A stretch of DNA of 31,351 nt from Bacteroidales bacterium UBA3143. Lineage in GTDB: Bacteria; Bacteroidota; Bacteroidia; Bacteroidales; Dysgonomonadaceae. Location of the stretch: NCBI GenBank assembly GCA_002364735.1, contig DEZB01000015.1:1-31351 (forward strand). Reading direction: 5' to 3'. Below are positions 7,567-16,561 of this stretch, one piece after another (position 1 is the stretch's first letter; each line of letters starts with the position of its first letter). The notes beneath the pieces were generated by a model. The model ran no database searches. It saw nothing but the letters and a program-made list of their open reading frames with translations, and had not been told where the DNA came from. The position numbers were made by a program, and so were the translations under genes.

Positions 7567-8616
7567 ATGAAGCTTTCACAATTTAAATTTACTTTGCCCG
7601 AAGAACTTTTGGTGAAGTATCCTACACCAAATAGGGATGAATCAAGATTAATGGTTGTTCACAGAGATTCAGATAAGGTAGAACACAAACAGTTTAAAGA
7701 TGTGCTTGATTACTTTGAAGAAAAGGATTTTTTCATCTTTAATAATTCACGCGTTTTCCCAGCGCGTTTATTTGGCAATAAAGAAAAAACTGGGGCTAAA
7801 ATTGAAGTTTTCTTACTAAGAGAATTAAATCCGAGCCAACATTTATGGGATGTGCTTGTTAATCCTGCCCGAAAAATAAGAATTGGCAATAAACTTTACT
7901 TTGGTGAGAACGAAGAACTTGTAGCAGAGGTTATTGATAACACTACTTCGCGTGGTCGTACATTGCGTTTTCTGTATGATGGACCATATGAAGAGTTTAA
8001 GCGATTACTACACATGATTGGCGAAACACCCATACCTGAATATATGGAGCGTGATGCAGAACCAGAAGACATAGAGCGTTATCAAAGCATTTTTGCAGTG
8101 AACGAGGGTGCTGTTGTTGCACCAGCGTCTGGACTGCATTTTAGTCGCGAATTGATGAAACGAATGCAAATAAAAGGTGTTGATTACGACTACCTTACCA
8201 TTCACAATGGGTTGGGTGCATACAGAGATATCGATGTGGAAGACCTTACAAAGCATAAAATTGACTCTGAGCAGATTCTTGTTACAGAAGAATTTTGTAA
8301 AAGTGCCAACAGGGCAAAAGATAGACGCGCAAAAATATGTGTGGTAGGCACTTCAACACTTCGTGCTGTTGAAACGGTTTATAGCACTGATGGACATTTG
8401 AAGCCAAGAGATGGATGGACAAACCTATTTTTATTTCCTCCTTATGAATTCAAGTTTGCCGATTCACTCATTACAAACTTTCATTTGCCATATTCTACTT
8501 TGCTGATGATGACGGCAGCCTTTGGTGGATATGATAAAATAATGGATGTTTATCAACTGGCTATCAAAGAAAAATATCGTTTTGGAGCTTATGGTGATGC
8601 AATGCTAATTATTTAG
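7567..8616 (+). CDS. queA: S-adenosylmethionine:tRNA ribosyltransferase-isomerase (queuosine pathway)
   Basis: A 349-aa cytosolic enzyme that transfers and isomerises the ribosyl group of S-adenosylmethionine onto preQ1 in tRNA, giving epoxyqueuosine. Family blocks in order are NNSRVFPARLFG near the N-terminus, GETPIPEYMERD, the central ERYQSIFA and APASGLHFS, the substrate loop HNGLGAYRDIDVEDL, VGTSTLRAVET, and the C-terminal TNFHLPYSTLLMM. Length and block order match bacterial QueA. It follows truB by 31 bases. No preQ1 riboswitch-like element is seen upstream, consistent with expression from the ftsX-truB operon. Confidence 0.95.
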   Translation: MKLSQFKFTLPEELLVKYPTPNRDESRLMVVHRDSDKVEHKQFKDVLDYFEEKDFFIFNNSRVFPARLFGNKEKTGAKIEVFLLRELNPSQHLWDVLVNPARKIRIGNKLYFGENEELVAEVIDNTTSRGRTLRFLYDGPYEEFKRLLHMIGETPIPEYMERDAEPEDIERYQSIFAVNEGAVVAPASGLHFSRELMKRMQIKGVDYDYLTIHNGLGAYRDIDVEDLTKHKIDSEQILVTEEFCKSANRAKDRRAKICVVGTSTLRAVETVYSTDGHLKPRDGWTNLFLFPPYEFKFADSLITNFHLPYSTLLMMTAAFGGYDKIMDVYQLAIKEKYRFGAYGDAMLII

Positions 8617-8651
8617 TCATTATTACTAATGTAAGCCCACATATTCAGCAC

Positions 8652-8675
8652 TATAAACTAAATGTAATGTTTATA
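8652..8675. repeat. Inverted repeat between queA and folK
   Basis: TATAAAC at 8652-8658 and GTTTATA at 8669-8675 are perfect 7-bp inverted arms around a 10-base spacer. No T-run follows, so it is not a typical terminator. It lies 36 bases after queA and 34 before folK and could be a protein site or an RNA hairpin. Confidence 0.5.
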
Positions 8676-8709
8676 CGCTCAGTTTTGAAAAAGTCATTTA
8701 AAAATCTCT

Positions 8710-9204
8710 ATGAACGAAAATGTTAGCGAAAGAAGTACTATAAATACAGTGTATGTAGGGATAGGAACAAACTTAGGTGACAAAAAGAAAAACATTGAAG
8801 AAGCGTTAGATAAGATAGAAGAGCAGATAGGAGACATTGTCTCTATGTCTGCTCTTTTTATATCAAAACCGCAGGGTTATGAGTCTGACAATTTATTTGT
8901 TAACTGTGCAGTAAAAATAAAAACAAAGTTATCTCCTCAAGACCTTCTTCATGAAACACAATTGATTGAAAAAGAGATGGGGCGCATTGATAAATCAGAC
9001 TTGAACGGTTATGCTGATAGAATCATAGATATCGATATTTTGTTTTACAATCAACTTATTGTCAATGATGTGAATTTGATAATTCCACATCCACACATAC
9101 AAAAACGTGACTTTATGTTGAAGCCATTGACCGAAATAGCACCTGATTTGAATCATCCGCTACTTAGTAAAACAGTAGCGGAATTATTAAATGATATTTT
9201 GTAA
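8710..9204 (+). CDS. folK: 2-amino-4-hydroxy-6-hydroxymethyldihydropteridine pyrophosphokinase (HPPK)
   Basis: A 164-aa cytosolic folate-pathway kinase that transfers pyrophosphate from ATP to 6-hydroxymethyl-7,8-dihydropterin. The N-terminal GIGTNLGD (17-24), the paired metal-binding Asp107 and Asp109 (RIIDIDILFY), and the PHPHIQKRDFMLKPLTEIAP segment (126-145) are HPPK hallmarks. The length equals the monofunctional family size, with no fused FolB or FolP. It sits 93 bases after queA; both pathways use GTP-derived pterins, but the adjacency may be coincidental. Confidence 0.95.
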   Translation: MNENVSERSTINTVYVGIGTNLGDKKKNIEEALDKIEEQIGDIVSMSALFISKPQGYESDNLFVNCAVKIKTKLSPQDLLHETQLIEKEMGRIDKSDLNGYADRIIDIDILFYNQLIVNDVNLIIPHPHIQKRDFMLKPLTEIAPDLNHPLLSKTVAELLNDIL

Positions 9205-9228
9205 GTGTTAGTACTTTCGTATTCCTTG

Positions 9229-9260
9229 TTGCTTTGATTGGCATTTTTTTGTTACATTTG
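9229..9260 (+). promoter_or_regulatory. Candidate promoter for the patatin-GH13 pair
   Basis: TTG at 9229-9231 and TACATTTG at 9253-9260 are spaced by 21 bases, a good Bacteroidota -33/-7 match. Transcription would begin near 9267, giving a leader of about 80 bases. Confidence 0.55.
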
Positions 9261-9345
9261 CTTATCTGCAAAAAAGATTGAGCTGTTTGTTCTTAAACTC
9301 AAAATGGTGCGTATTGTTATAAAAATAACACAATAATTATCAACT

Positions 9346-10182
9346 ATGTTTCTACACAATCCACTAAATAAATATAATGCTGGCTATGCTTTAAGTGGCG
9401 GCGGTGCAAGGGGCTTTGCTCATTTAGGTGCTCTTAAAGCACTTGAAGAGCGAAAGATAAAACCAGACATTCTTGCAGGGACAAGTGCTGGAGCTCTTGC
9501 TGGTGTATTGTATGCTGATGGATATAATCCCGAAGAAATTTTAGATTTGTTTAATCACACCAACTTTAAACAATTTATTGAGTTGACTTTTCCAACTACA
9601 GGGCTTTTTCGTCCTACAGGATTGCACAGTTTTTTAAAGCGTCACTTAAGAGCGAAAACATTTGAACAACTTAATATACCTTTTATAGCGGTGGCAACAG
9701 ATTGGAATAAAGGAGCAACAGTAAATTTTTCAAGAGGGAATAAACTGATTGAGTCAGTAGTGGCCTCGTGTTGTGTACCACTTATATTTTCTCCTGTTTA
9801 TGTGGGAGATAGGCAATATGTTGACGGTGGAATTTTTAAGAATTTACCTGCATCTACAATTAGAAAGAAATGTAGGGTTCTTTTCGGAATTAATGTATCA
9901 ATGATAATGCCACCCGAGGATAAAAACAACCTAAAATATATGGCTGAAAGAACCTTTAACTTAATGTCTATTTCAAATACCATAGCAGATATAAGAATGT
10001 GCGATGTGATGATTGAAGTTAAAGGGATTGAAAATTATTGGATGTTTGATCTTTCTCACATCAATACTATTTATGAGAAAGGGTATGAATGTGCAGTGAA
10101 TAAATTGAATGAGAAGAAAACAACCAATGCTATCATTAAGTACAAAGCATTAGAATTATTGAACTTTAAAAAGCAAGTATGA
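9346..10182 (+). CDS. Patatin-like phospholipase (RssA type)
   Basis: A 278-aa predicted serine acyl hydrolase. The three patatin elements are intact: the glycine-rich oxyanion hole GGGARG (18-23), the nucleophile Ser47 in GTSAG, and the dyad Asp160 in DGG. There is no signal peptide, outer-membrane barrel or other fused domain, so it resembles the small cytosolic or peripheral RssA-like group rather than the exported PlpD type. The lipid substrate is unknown. Its stop overlaps the following GH13 start by four bases (ATGA), so the two are probably coupled. A candidate promoter lies upstream at 9229-9260. Confidence 0.88.
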   Translation: MFLHNPLNKYNAGYALSGGGARGFAHLGALKALEERKIKPDILAGTSAGALAGVLYADGYNPEEILDLFNHTNFKQFIELTFPTTGLFRPTGLHSFLKRHLRAKTFEQLNIPFIAVATDWNKGATVNFSRGNKLIESVVASCCVPLIFSPVYVGDRQYVDGGIFKNLPASTIRKKCRVLFGINVSMIMPPEDKNNLKYMAERTFNLMSISNTIADIRMCDVMIEVKGIENYWMFDLSHINTIYEKGYECAVNKLNEKKTTNAIIKYKALELLNFKKQV

Positions 10183-11876
10183 ACAACAATAAAATTATTA
10201 TATATCAGGTATTACCTCGACTATTTGGAAATAAAAAAACTGAAAATAAATATAATGGGACTATAAAAGAAAATGGAAGTGGAAAGTTTAACTCTTTTAC
10301 AAATAAGGCTTTAAGTGGGATTAAGGAGATGGGATATTCTCATGTGTGGTACACAGGAGTTATAGCGCATGCTTCTAAAACTGATTACACAGCACACGGA
10401 ATTCCTAAGCAATATCCCGAAATTATTAAAGGTATAGCAGGATCGCCTTACGCTATAAGAGACTACTACGATGTTGACCCTGATCTGGCAGTGGATGTTG
10501 AAAAACGAATGAAGGAGTTTGAGCAGCTGATAACTCGTACTCACAATAATGGAATGGATGTAATCATAGATTTTGTGCCTAATCATTTGGCGCGCGATTA
10601 CAAATCTATTATGAAGTCTGATGCTTCTACAGACTTTGGAGCGAATGATAATTCAGCTCATAGCTTTTCTCCGTCAAATAATTTTTACTATCTCCCCAAT
10701 CAACCGTTGGATATGAGTTTATTGCCTACCAATCTGGAAGAGATTGAATATAGTGAGAATCCAGCAAAAGCAACAGGAAATGATTGCTTTACCCACCAGC
10801 CTTCTAAATTTGATTGGTATGAGACTGTGAAATTAAACTATGGGGTAGATTATCATAACAGATATGAAACACACTTTCATCCAACGCCTGATACTTGGTT
10901 TAAGATGGAGGATATATTGCTATTTTGGGCAGAAAAGAAAGTAGATGCTTTCCGGTGTGATATGGCCGAAATGGTTCCTCTTGAATTTTGGAAATGGGTT
11001 ATTCCTCGTGTGAAGAATAAATTCCCAGACATACTTTTCATTGCAGAAATTTATAATAAAAATGCATATCGTAATTTTTTAGCGCCTGATGCATTTGATT
11101 ATTTGTATGATAAAGTTGGACTTTATGATGTGGTGAGAGATGTTGCATGTGGTTATAGACCTTCTTCTGACATTACTTTTACACTTAATGAAGTGGGAGA
11201 TATTCAGCAATATATGCTCAACTTTCTTGAAAATCATGATGAACAACGAATAGCGTCCGATTGTTTTTTGGGAAACCCACAGAAAGGTATTGCTGCAATG
11301 ATTTTAACGGCATGTATTGGCACTAATCCAATTATGGTATATTCTGGACAGGAATTAGGTGAAAGGGGTATGAACGAAGAAGGTTTTAGTGGAAAGGATG
11401 GAAGAACGACAATATTTGATTATTGGTCGTTAGACAAAATAGTGCGATGGGAAAATAAAGGAAAATGGGATGACTCCTTGTTAGGTGATGATGAGAAGAA
11501 ATTGAGAAATGTATATTCATCTATATTGCAACTTTGTAATAAAGAGAAGGCTATTAGTCAAGGTAAGATTTATGATTTAATGTATGCAAACTATGAGAAC
11601 AATGATTTTAACTCTACAAAAAAGTATGCGTTTTTGCGTGGCGTTGATGATGATCTTTTGCTTGTTGTCGTTAATTTCAATGATATTGACTCAGTAATAA
11701 ATGTGTATATACCTGATGATGCTTTTTCTTTTTTCCAAAAAGAAAAAAAGGGAACAAAGAAAGCAACTCCACTACTTAAAACTGATAAGCCTGAAGTGAG
11801 TTTTAGCGACACAGAACCATTGAAGTTGAAAATTGAAGCATACTCAGGCGAGGTTTTCAGAATAACTTTCGAATAA
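10179..11876 (+). CDS. GH13 alpha-amylase-family glycoside hydrolase
   Basis: A 565-aa protein with a (beta/alpha)8 catalytic domain. The four GH13 regions are recognisable: DFVPNH (131-136), FRCDMAE with Arg259 and the nucleophile Asp261, FIAE with acid/base Glu290, and ENHDEQ with His353 and Asp354. All catalytic residues are kept. About 100 C-terminal residues look like the usual beta-sandwich domain. There is no signal peptide, so it probably acts in the cytosol on internal glucan or imported oligosaccharide; the specificity (amylase, alpha-glucosidase, trehalose-related) cannot be fixed. It overlaps the patatin-like gene by four bases and is not in a polysaccharide utilisation locus: no SusC/D is nearby. 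Confidence 0.88.
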   Translation: MNNNKIIIYQVLPRLFGNKKTENKYNGTIKENGSGKFNSFTNKALSGIKEMGYSHVWYTGVIAHASKTDYTAHGIPKQYPEIIKGIAGSPYAIRDYYDVDPDLAVDVEKRMKEFEQLITRTHNNGMDVIIDFVPNHLARDYKSIMKSDASTDFGANDNSAHSFSPSNNFYYLPNQPLDMSLLPTNLEEIEYSENPAKATGNDCFTHQPSKFDWYETVKLNYGVDYHNRYETHFHPTPDTWFKMEDILLFWAEKKVDAFRCDMAEMVPLEFWKWVIPRVKNKFPDILFIAEIYNKNAYRNFLAPDAFDYLYDKVGLYDVVRDVACGYRPSSDITFTLNEVGDIQQYMLNFLENHDEQRIASDCFLGNPQKGIAAMILTACIGTNPIMVYSGQELGERGMNEEGFSGKDGRTTIFDYWSLDKIVRWENKGKWDDSLLGDDEKKLRNVYSSILQLCNKEKAISQGKIYDLMYANYENNDFNSTKKYAFLRGVDDDLLLVVVNFNDIDSVINVYIPDDAFSFFQKEKKGTKKATPLLKTDKPEVSFSDTEPLKLKIEAYSGEVFRITFE

Positions 11877-11903
11877 AGATTTTAATTAGAGATTTTGTTT
11901 TTG

Positions 11904-11911
11904 TACTTTTG
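11904..11911 (+). promoter_or_regulatory. Candidate -7 box for prs
   Basis: TACTTTTG matches TAnnTTTG and lies 71 bases before the prs ATG. There is no clear TTG at -33, so support is partial. Confidence 0.45.
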
Positions 11912-11981
11912 TTAAGTGTAAACAAACACTGGTTATTGAACTCAAACTGAAAATAAACTATCAACAAAACCCATAGAAAGA

Positions 11982-12917
11982 ATGCAAGAAAGACCTTTTA
12001 AAATATTTTCCGGATCAAAATCTCGCTATTTTGCTGAGAAAGTATGCAATAGCTTAAATTGTCCTTTAGGTAATATGAATATTGAAACATTTGCGGATGG
12101 TGAATTTTCAGTTTCTTACGAAGAGTCCATTAGAGGACGTCAAGTTTTCCTAATTCAATCGACTTTCCCAAGTTCTGATAATTTAATGGAGTTGTTGTTG
12201 ATGGTGGATGCAGCAAAACGTGCTTCAGCTAAATCAATTGTAGCGGTTATTCCTTATTTTGGTTGGGCCCGTCAAGACCGAAAAGACAAACCAAGGGTAA
12301 GTATAGGTGCAAAACTGATTGCAGATATACTTGGAAGAGCAGGAATTCATCGTTTAATAACGATGGATCTTCACGCTGACCAAATTCAAGGGTTCTTTGA
12401 CGTTCCTGTAGATCATTTGTATGCATCGAGTGTATTTATAGATTATGTAAGAAATTTAAATCTGGAAAACCTTGTGATTGCAACACCAGATGTGGGAGGT
12501 ACGAAGCGTGCAAGTGCTTATGCTAAGTTTTTAGGTGCTCCTATGGTGATATGTTATAAAATCAGAAAAAAAGCAAATGTAATTTCTGATATGCAAATAA
12601 TTGGTGATGTGGAAGGTATGGATATTCTATTGGTTGATGATATAGTGGATACTGCTGGTACAATTACAAAAGCTGCAGAACTAATGTTACAAAAAGGTGC
12701 AAACTCTGTAAGAGCAGTTGCAAGTCATGCTGTGATGTCCGACCCAGCATCTATGAGGGTTGATCAGTCTGGTTTAACCGAAATTATATTTACTGATAGT
12801 ATACCATATTCACAAAAAAGTGAAAAGGTGAAAATAATATCGGTTGCTGATATGTTTGCCAATTCAATAGAGCGAGTTTGTAATAATCAATCAATTAGCT
12901 CTTTATACATCATTTAG
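11982..12917 (+). CDS. prs: Ribose-phosphate pyrophosphokinase (PRPP synthetase)
   Basis: A 311-aa cytosolic enzyme that makes 5-phosphoribosyl diphosphate from ribose 5-phosphate and ATP, feeding purine, pyrimidine, NAD, His and Trp synthesis. Visible motifs are FADGE (37-41), the flexible-loop region ARQDRKDKPR (96-105), His131 in MDLHADQIQGFF, and the PRPP-binding loop LLVDDIVDTAGT (216-227). The length matches class I bacterial Prs. Two downstream consumers of its product pathway, purM and pyrF, lie on the opposite strand of this window. Its own candidate -7 box suggests separate transcription from the GH13 gene. Confidence 0.96.
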   Translation: MQERPFKIFSGSKSRYFAEKVCNSLNCPLGNMNIETFADGEFSVSYEESIRGRQVFLIQSTFPSSDNLMELLLMVDAAKRASAKSIVAVIPYFGWARQDRKDKPRVSIGAKLIADILGRAGIHRLITMDLHADQIQGFFDVPVDHLYASSVFIDYVRNLNLENLVIATPDVGGTKRASAYAKFLGAPMVICYKIRKKANVISDMQIIGDVEGMDILLVDDIVDTAGTITKAAELMLQKGANSVRAVASHAVMSDPASMRVDQSGLTEIIFTDSIPYSQKSEKVKIISVADMFANSIERVCNNQSISSLYII

Positions 12918-12997
12918 ACTATCATTCTAAACATTAGCACCATATAAAATTGCTATTGATTGTAAGAATATAAGATGAAAATAAAGATAAGATAAAG

Positions 12998-13987
12998 ATG
13001 AAAAAGATTACCCTACTCGTAATTGCCTTAACGCTATTATTTGTGACTGGTAAGGCACAAAAACTTGTTTTTAATCAAGACAGTACATTTAAAATTGTGC
13101 AGTTTACTGATATGCATTATCAACATGGAAACCCAAAATCTGACACTACTTTATTATCTATTGGAAGGGTATTGGATGCTGAAAAGCCTGATTTAATAAT
13201 ACTTACAGGTGATATTGTTACTTCCCAATTGGTTGAAGAAAGTTGGAACGACATCACTAAATTTGCAATAGATAGACAAATTCCCTTTGCAGTCACTTTT
13301 GGAAATCATGATGACGAACAAGGAGTAACTCGTTCAGAACTTGCAGAATTAATAACTCGATATCCTTATAATGTAAATATACTGAGAGAGGATGGGACGC
13401 AATACCACTTAAATAATGTGTTACCAATATATGGGAGCAAGCAGAGCATGAAAACCAAATCAAATATTTACTTAATTGACTCTAAAACTTATTCATCAAT
13501 TAATGGAATAGGGGGGTATGGTTGGATAACGACTGAAACAATTGATTGGTACAAAAAGCAAAGTTTGTCATTTACTACAAATAATGATATGCAACCAATT
13601 CCTTCAGTTGCTTTTTTTCATATACCCTTGCCAGAATACAAAACAGCATTTGATGATGAGAAGAATGTGCGTTTTGGAGAAAGATTTGAAAAAGAGTGTG
13701 CACCAGAATTAAATTCAGGTATGTTTTTAGCCATGAAAGAGATGCGCGATGTGATTGGGGTTTTCACTGGACACGATCATGTTAATAATTACATAGTTAA
13801 CTATTTTGATATTGCATTAGCCTATGGCTGTTTTAGTGGTTGGAAAACAACTTATGTTCCCGAAATAAATGGTGCAAGAGTAATTGTTTTAAAAGAAGGA
13901 GAACGCGAGTTTAATACTTGGCTACATCTATTAGATGGAACAATAAAACACAACGTCTCCTATCCAAATGACTTCAAATCGGAATAA
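12998..13987 (+). CDS. Secreted calcineurin-like metallophosphoesterase
   Basis: A 329-aa protein with an N-terminal signal peptide (hydrophobic residues 5-17, likely cleavage after GKA at 18-20), so it is periplasmic or exported. The dinuclear-metal motifs are complete: DMH (38-40), GD (71-72), GNHD (102-105), His208 in FFHIP, and GHDH (258-261). The domain resembles the Dcr2/purple-acid-phosphatase-like group of metallophosphoesterases; the substrate is unknown. A purine-rich leader with repeated AAGATAA-like units precedes the ATG. It faces the convergent tyrosine phosphatase gene 29 bases away. Confidence 0.88.
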   Translation: MKKITLLVIALTLLFVTGKAQKLVFNQDSTFKIVQFTDMHYQHGNPKSDTTLLSIGRVLDAEKPDLIILTGDIVTSQLVEESWNDITKFAIDRQIPFAVTFGNHDDEQGVTRSELAELITRYPYNVNILREDGTQYHLNNVLPIYGSKQSMKTKSNIYLIDSKTYSSINGIGGYGWITTETIDWYKKQSLSFTTNNDMQPIPSVAFFHIPLPEYKTAFDDEKNVRFGERFEKECAPELNSGMFLAMKEMRDVIGVFTGHDHVNNYIVNYFDIALAYGCFSGWKTTYVPEINGARVIVLKEGEREFNTWLHLLDGTIKHNVSYPNDFKSE

Positions 13988-14016
13988 AAACAATTTAAAG
14001 TATTGCTTTTATAAGT

Positions 14017-14499
14017 TTATAATTTAGTCTTTACTTCTTTTAAAAGACCTCTACAGGCATCTTCCAGTAAATTCATTACTAATTCGAAACCATCATCTCC
14101 ACCGTAATATGGGTCGGGTACATGGTCTTGAGTGAAATTGATTGAAAAATCAGTCATTCGATGAATTTTAGAAACATCTTCTTCTGATTTTGCAAGTTTT
14201 TTCACATTCATGTAGTTGTTGCTATCCATTACAAGGATATAATCGAATTTATTGAAGTCAGATGATTTAAATGTACGTGCTTCACTACAAAAATCATAGC
14301 CTCTTTTAGCGCCATGTTTGCGCATTCGTTCATCAGGCGTATTTCCTTCGTTCCAATTAGATGTTCCTGCAGAGTCTACAAAAACTCTATCTTCTAAGCC
14401 TTCATCTGATATCATCTTTTTCATAATTCCTTCTGCAGCTGGAGAGCGACAGATATTTCCAAGACAAACAAATAGTAGGTTAATATCTTTCTGTTCCAT
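14017..14499 (-). CDS. Low-molecular-weight protein-tyrosine phosphatase
   Basis: A 160-aa cytosolic phosphatase. The P-loop CLGNICRS (12-19) gives the nucleophile Cys12 and Arg18, and the general acid is Asp129 in DPYYGG (129-134). The size and placement of both motifs match LMW-PTP. In other bacteria such enzymes reverse BY-kinases that control capsule or exopolysaccharide export, but no BY-kinase or polysaccharide genes are nearby. A TATCTTTG box lies 60 bases upstream of the ATG, and the leader contains a short hairpin (14535-14550). Confidence 0.92.
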   Translation of the reverse strand: MEQKDINLLFVCLGNICRSPAAEGIMKKMISDEGLEDRVFVDSAGTSNWNEGNTPDERMRKHGAKRGYDFCSEARTFKSSDFNKFDYILVMDSNNYMNVKKLAKSEEDVSKIHRMTDFSINFTQDHVPDPYYGGDDGFELVMNLLEDACRGLLKEVKTKL

Positions 14500-14534
14500 T
14501 TTATTTTTCTTTATAGTTATTCTTCATATTCAAT

Positions 14535-14550
14535 CATCAATTACTTGATG
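14535..14550 (-). repeat. Short hairpin in the phosphatase leader
   Basis: CATCAA (14535-14540) and TTGATG (14545-14550) are perfect 6-bp arms around TTAC. The element lies between the candidate -7 box and the start codon, so it would be transcribed in the 5' leader. Confidence 0.4.
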
Positions 14551-14558
14551 GATATTTA

Positions 14559-14566
14559 CAAAGATA
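14559..14566 (-). promoter_or_regulatory. Candidate -7 box for the tyrosine phosphatase gene
   Basis: TATCTTTG on the minus strand exactly fits TAnnTTTG. No -33 TTG at 19-21 bases was found. Confidence 0.45.
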
Positions 14567-14812
14567 ACCATTTTAAATTTAATGGGTGCGAACGACTATA
14601 AACACTTCTATTAAATATTGGTGTGGATTGAAAAATTCTTGAGTAATATGTAGGCTTAAAAAATTAAAAGAAATTAATCTCGAGTTAATCTATTCTTCTA
14701 TTGATGAAAGAAATTATTACCTTTATCGTTCATTCATATTGTTGTTGCACTGTGTATACGTTTTTTTATAGGTAGATGGTGTAATATATAGTGTATAATA
14801 ATATCTGTTTAG

Positions 14813-15286
14813 ATGGAATATAAGAAAAATATAAATAATTCGTTCGCTACACAATGTCAAGAGATAGCGATCAGCCAAGAGCAAGCACAATTAGAGATTA
14901 AAAAGAATAGAATAGTGCGAGCTTTGTATATGACAGGAGGTACTTTATCTTTAGCTTTGGGGATTTTAGGATTGTTTGTGCCAGGATTGCCTACAACACC
15001 TTTCGTGCTATTGTCAGCAGCATTATATGCTAAGAGCTCAGAGAAATTATACAATTGGTTGTTAGATAATAAATATTTAGGACCTCGTATAAAAAACTAT
15101 CAACGCCAAAAGGGAGTTACACTTAAAGGCAAATACAAAATTATTGCACTCATGTTAACAATGGTGCTTATATCTTCTTTGCTTATATTGAAGGTGTTAA
15201 TATTGCAAATAATCATACTTTCGGCGGGAGTTATTGGAGCAATAGTTGTTAGATTTGTAGTGCCTACAGCCAAAGAGGAGGTTTAA
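14813..15286 (+). CDS. YbaN/DUF454 family inner-membrane protein
   Basis: A 157-aa membrane protein. The DUF454 core is clear: GILGLFVPGLPTTPFVLLSA (around 49-68), then YAKSSEKLYNWLLDNKYLGPRIKNYQ (72-97), followed by two further hydrophobic segments at about 111-129 and 131-148. The first 35 residues are a polar, Gln- and Lys-rich extension. The family's function is unknown, although E. coli YbaN belongs to it. It is monocistronic and convergent with the HD-domain gene, 40 bases apart. I chose the ATG at 14813; a later Met at residue 40 would remove part of TM1 and is unlikely. Confidence 0.85.
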   Translation: MEYKKNINNSFATQCQEIAISQEQAQLEIKKNRIVRALYMTGGTLSLALGILGLFVPGLPTTPFVLLSAALYAKSSEKLYNWLLDNKYLGPRIKNYQRQKGVTLKGKYKIIALMLTMVLISSLLILKVLILQIIILSAGVIGAIVVRFVVPTAKEEV

Positions 15287-15326
15287 TAGCGGTATGATAT
15301 TTGGCTAAATAGTATACTAATTGTTA

Positions 15327-16550
15327 TTAGATTTTGTAATAAGCAAAATAATACTTTTCGACTTTTTTAGATAGCAGTTGTATGTTAAGCATGTCTGAAG
15401 CTATAGAAATATCTTTAATAGTTTCGTCTCTATATAAAATGTCAATGCTATCATCATTCTCGTTATACATATCTGTAGTTATAATATCAGATGAAACCAA
15501 ATAGGACGCTTCTTTTTCAGATATTTTAAAATGCTGCATAAAATTTTGAATGTGTGCTTTTATTTTATATTTATCATGCGGCTGATTGGTGATTTCTATT
15601 TTAAATAATCTTCTATTTATCATTCCTTTACTTAAAGTAGATAGAACAATATCTTTGTGTGTACTCCACACCTTGAGTGCAGACCAAATATCGTTATCGT
15701 CGAGGTCTAAAAACAGATTCAAAACTTCAGCATTTTCTCTAAAATCCTTTTCGGTTGTATCGTTTCTTAAAAAATAGCTTAGTGAAGGAGATGCAAATAA
15801 ATAGGCTCCTTGTTGTGAAAGTTCTTTTGCTCGTAGTAAAGTGTTGATAAGAGTTTTTTCAGCGGCTACAGCAGTTTTATGCAAATATACTTGCCAATAC
15901 ATCAAGCGACGTGACATTAAAAAGTTTTCGATAGAGTTAATGCCTTTAGATTCTACTACGAGTTTATCATTCCGAACATCAAGCATTTTAATGATTCTTG
16001 CCGAACCAATATTTCCTTCTGTAACTCCAGTAAAATAACAATCGCGACGCAGATAATCTAACCTGTCAACATCTAACTGACCACTCACTAATTGATGAAG
16101 AAAGTGCTTTGGATACTCATCTTTGAAGATTGACAAGCAAAGTTCAAGCTCATTATTCCATTCTTCGTTCAATCTTTCCATTAATAATAATGAAATTTCT
16201 TCATGCTTTACTTGGGTTAATAAGGCATCCTCTAAAACATGAGAGAAAGGCCCATGACCGATATCGTGTAAAAGTATGCAGGAAAGTGCTCCAACGTATT
16301 CTTCATCAGAAATGATATTGCCTTTCTGTTTAAGTTGATTGAGAGCTTCATTCATTAAAGACATAGCTCCGATGGAATGAAGAAAACGAGTATGTTGAGC
16401 ACCTGGATAAACGAAAGCAGCTAAACCAAGTTGACGAATACGACTTAATCTTTGAAGGTACGGGTGTTGTATTAGATTATATATAAAGTCATTTGGTATA
16501 GTAATAAACCCAAACACAGGATCATTTATTATTTTTCGCTTTTTAGGCAT
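15327..16550 (-). CDS. HD-domain phosphohydrolase (dGTPase/SAMHD1-like)
   Basis: A 407-aa cytosolic metal-dependent hydrolase. The HD ligands are visible: His58 in HTRFLHSIG (53-61), His95-Asp96 in LLHDIGHGPFSH (93-104), and Asp162 in DVDRLDYLRRDC (160-171). This arrangement, including the YLRRDC segment, is that of the SAMHD1/YwfO-like HD hydrolases, some of which cleave dNTPs to nucleoside and triphosphate. The exact substrate is not shown. It starts 11 bases after pyrF and ends the purM-prfA-pyrF-HD run, which suggests a role linked to nucleotide pools. Confidence 0.88.
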   Translation of the reverse strand: MPKKRKIINDPVFGFITIPNDFIYNLIQHPYLQRLSRIRQLGLAAFVYPGAQHTRFLHSIGAMSLMNEALNQLKQKGNIISDEEYVGALSCILLHDIGHGPFSHVLEDALLTQVKHEEISLLLMERLNEEWNNELELCLSIFKDEYPKHFLHQLVSGQLDVDRLDYLRRDCYFTGVTEGNIGSARIIKMLDVRNDKLVVESKGINSIENFLMSRRLMYWQVYLHKTAVAAEKTLINTLLRAKELSQQGAYLFASPSLSYFLRNDTTEKDFRENAEVLNLFLDLDDNDIWSALKVWSTHKDIVLSTLSKGMINRRLFKIEITNQPHDKYKIKAHIQNFMQHFKISEKEASYLVSSDIITTDMYNENDDSIDILYRDETIKDISIASDMLNIQLLSKKVEKYYFAYYKI

Positions 16551-16561
16551 ATTGCTTTATT

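Larger units (their letters stand above)
14500..14812. other. Gene-free divergent intergenic region
   Basis: These 313 bases lie between the tyrosine phosphatase (-) and the YbaN-family gene (+). They hold the phosphatase promoter-like box, a CATCAA/TTGATG hairpin, and a pair of direct TTAATC repeats at 14674-14679 and 14685-14690 flanking TCGAG. No credible open frame or tRNA-like fold was seen. Confidence 0.6.

Noticed and set aside
15310..15319. Palindrome TAGTATACTA between convergent genes
   Set aside because: Only 10 bases, no T-run and no extended pairing; probably chance in AT-rich DNA.
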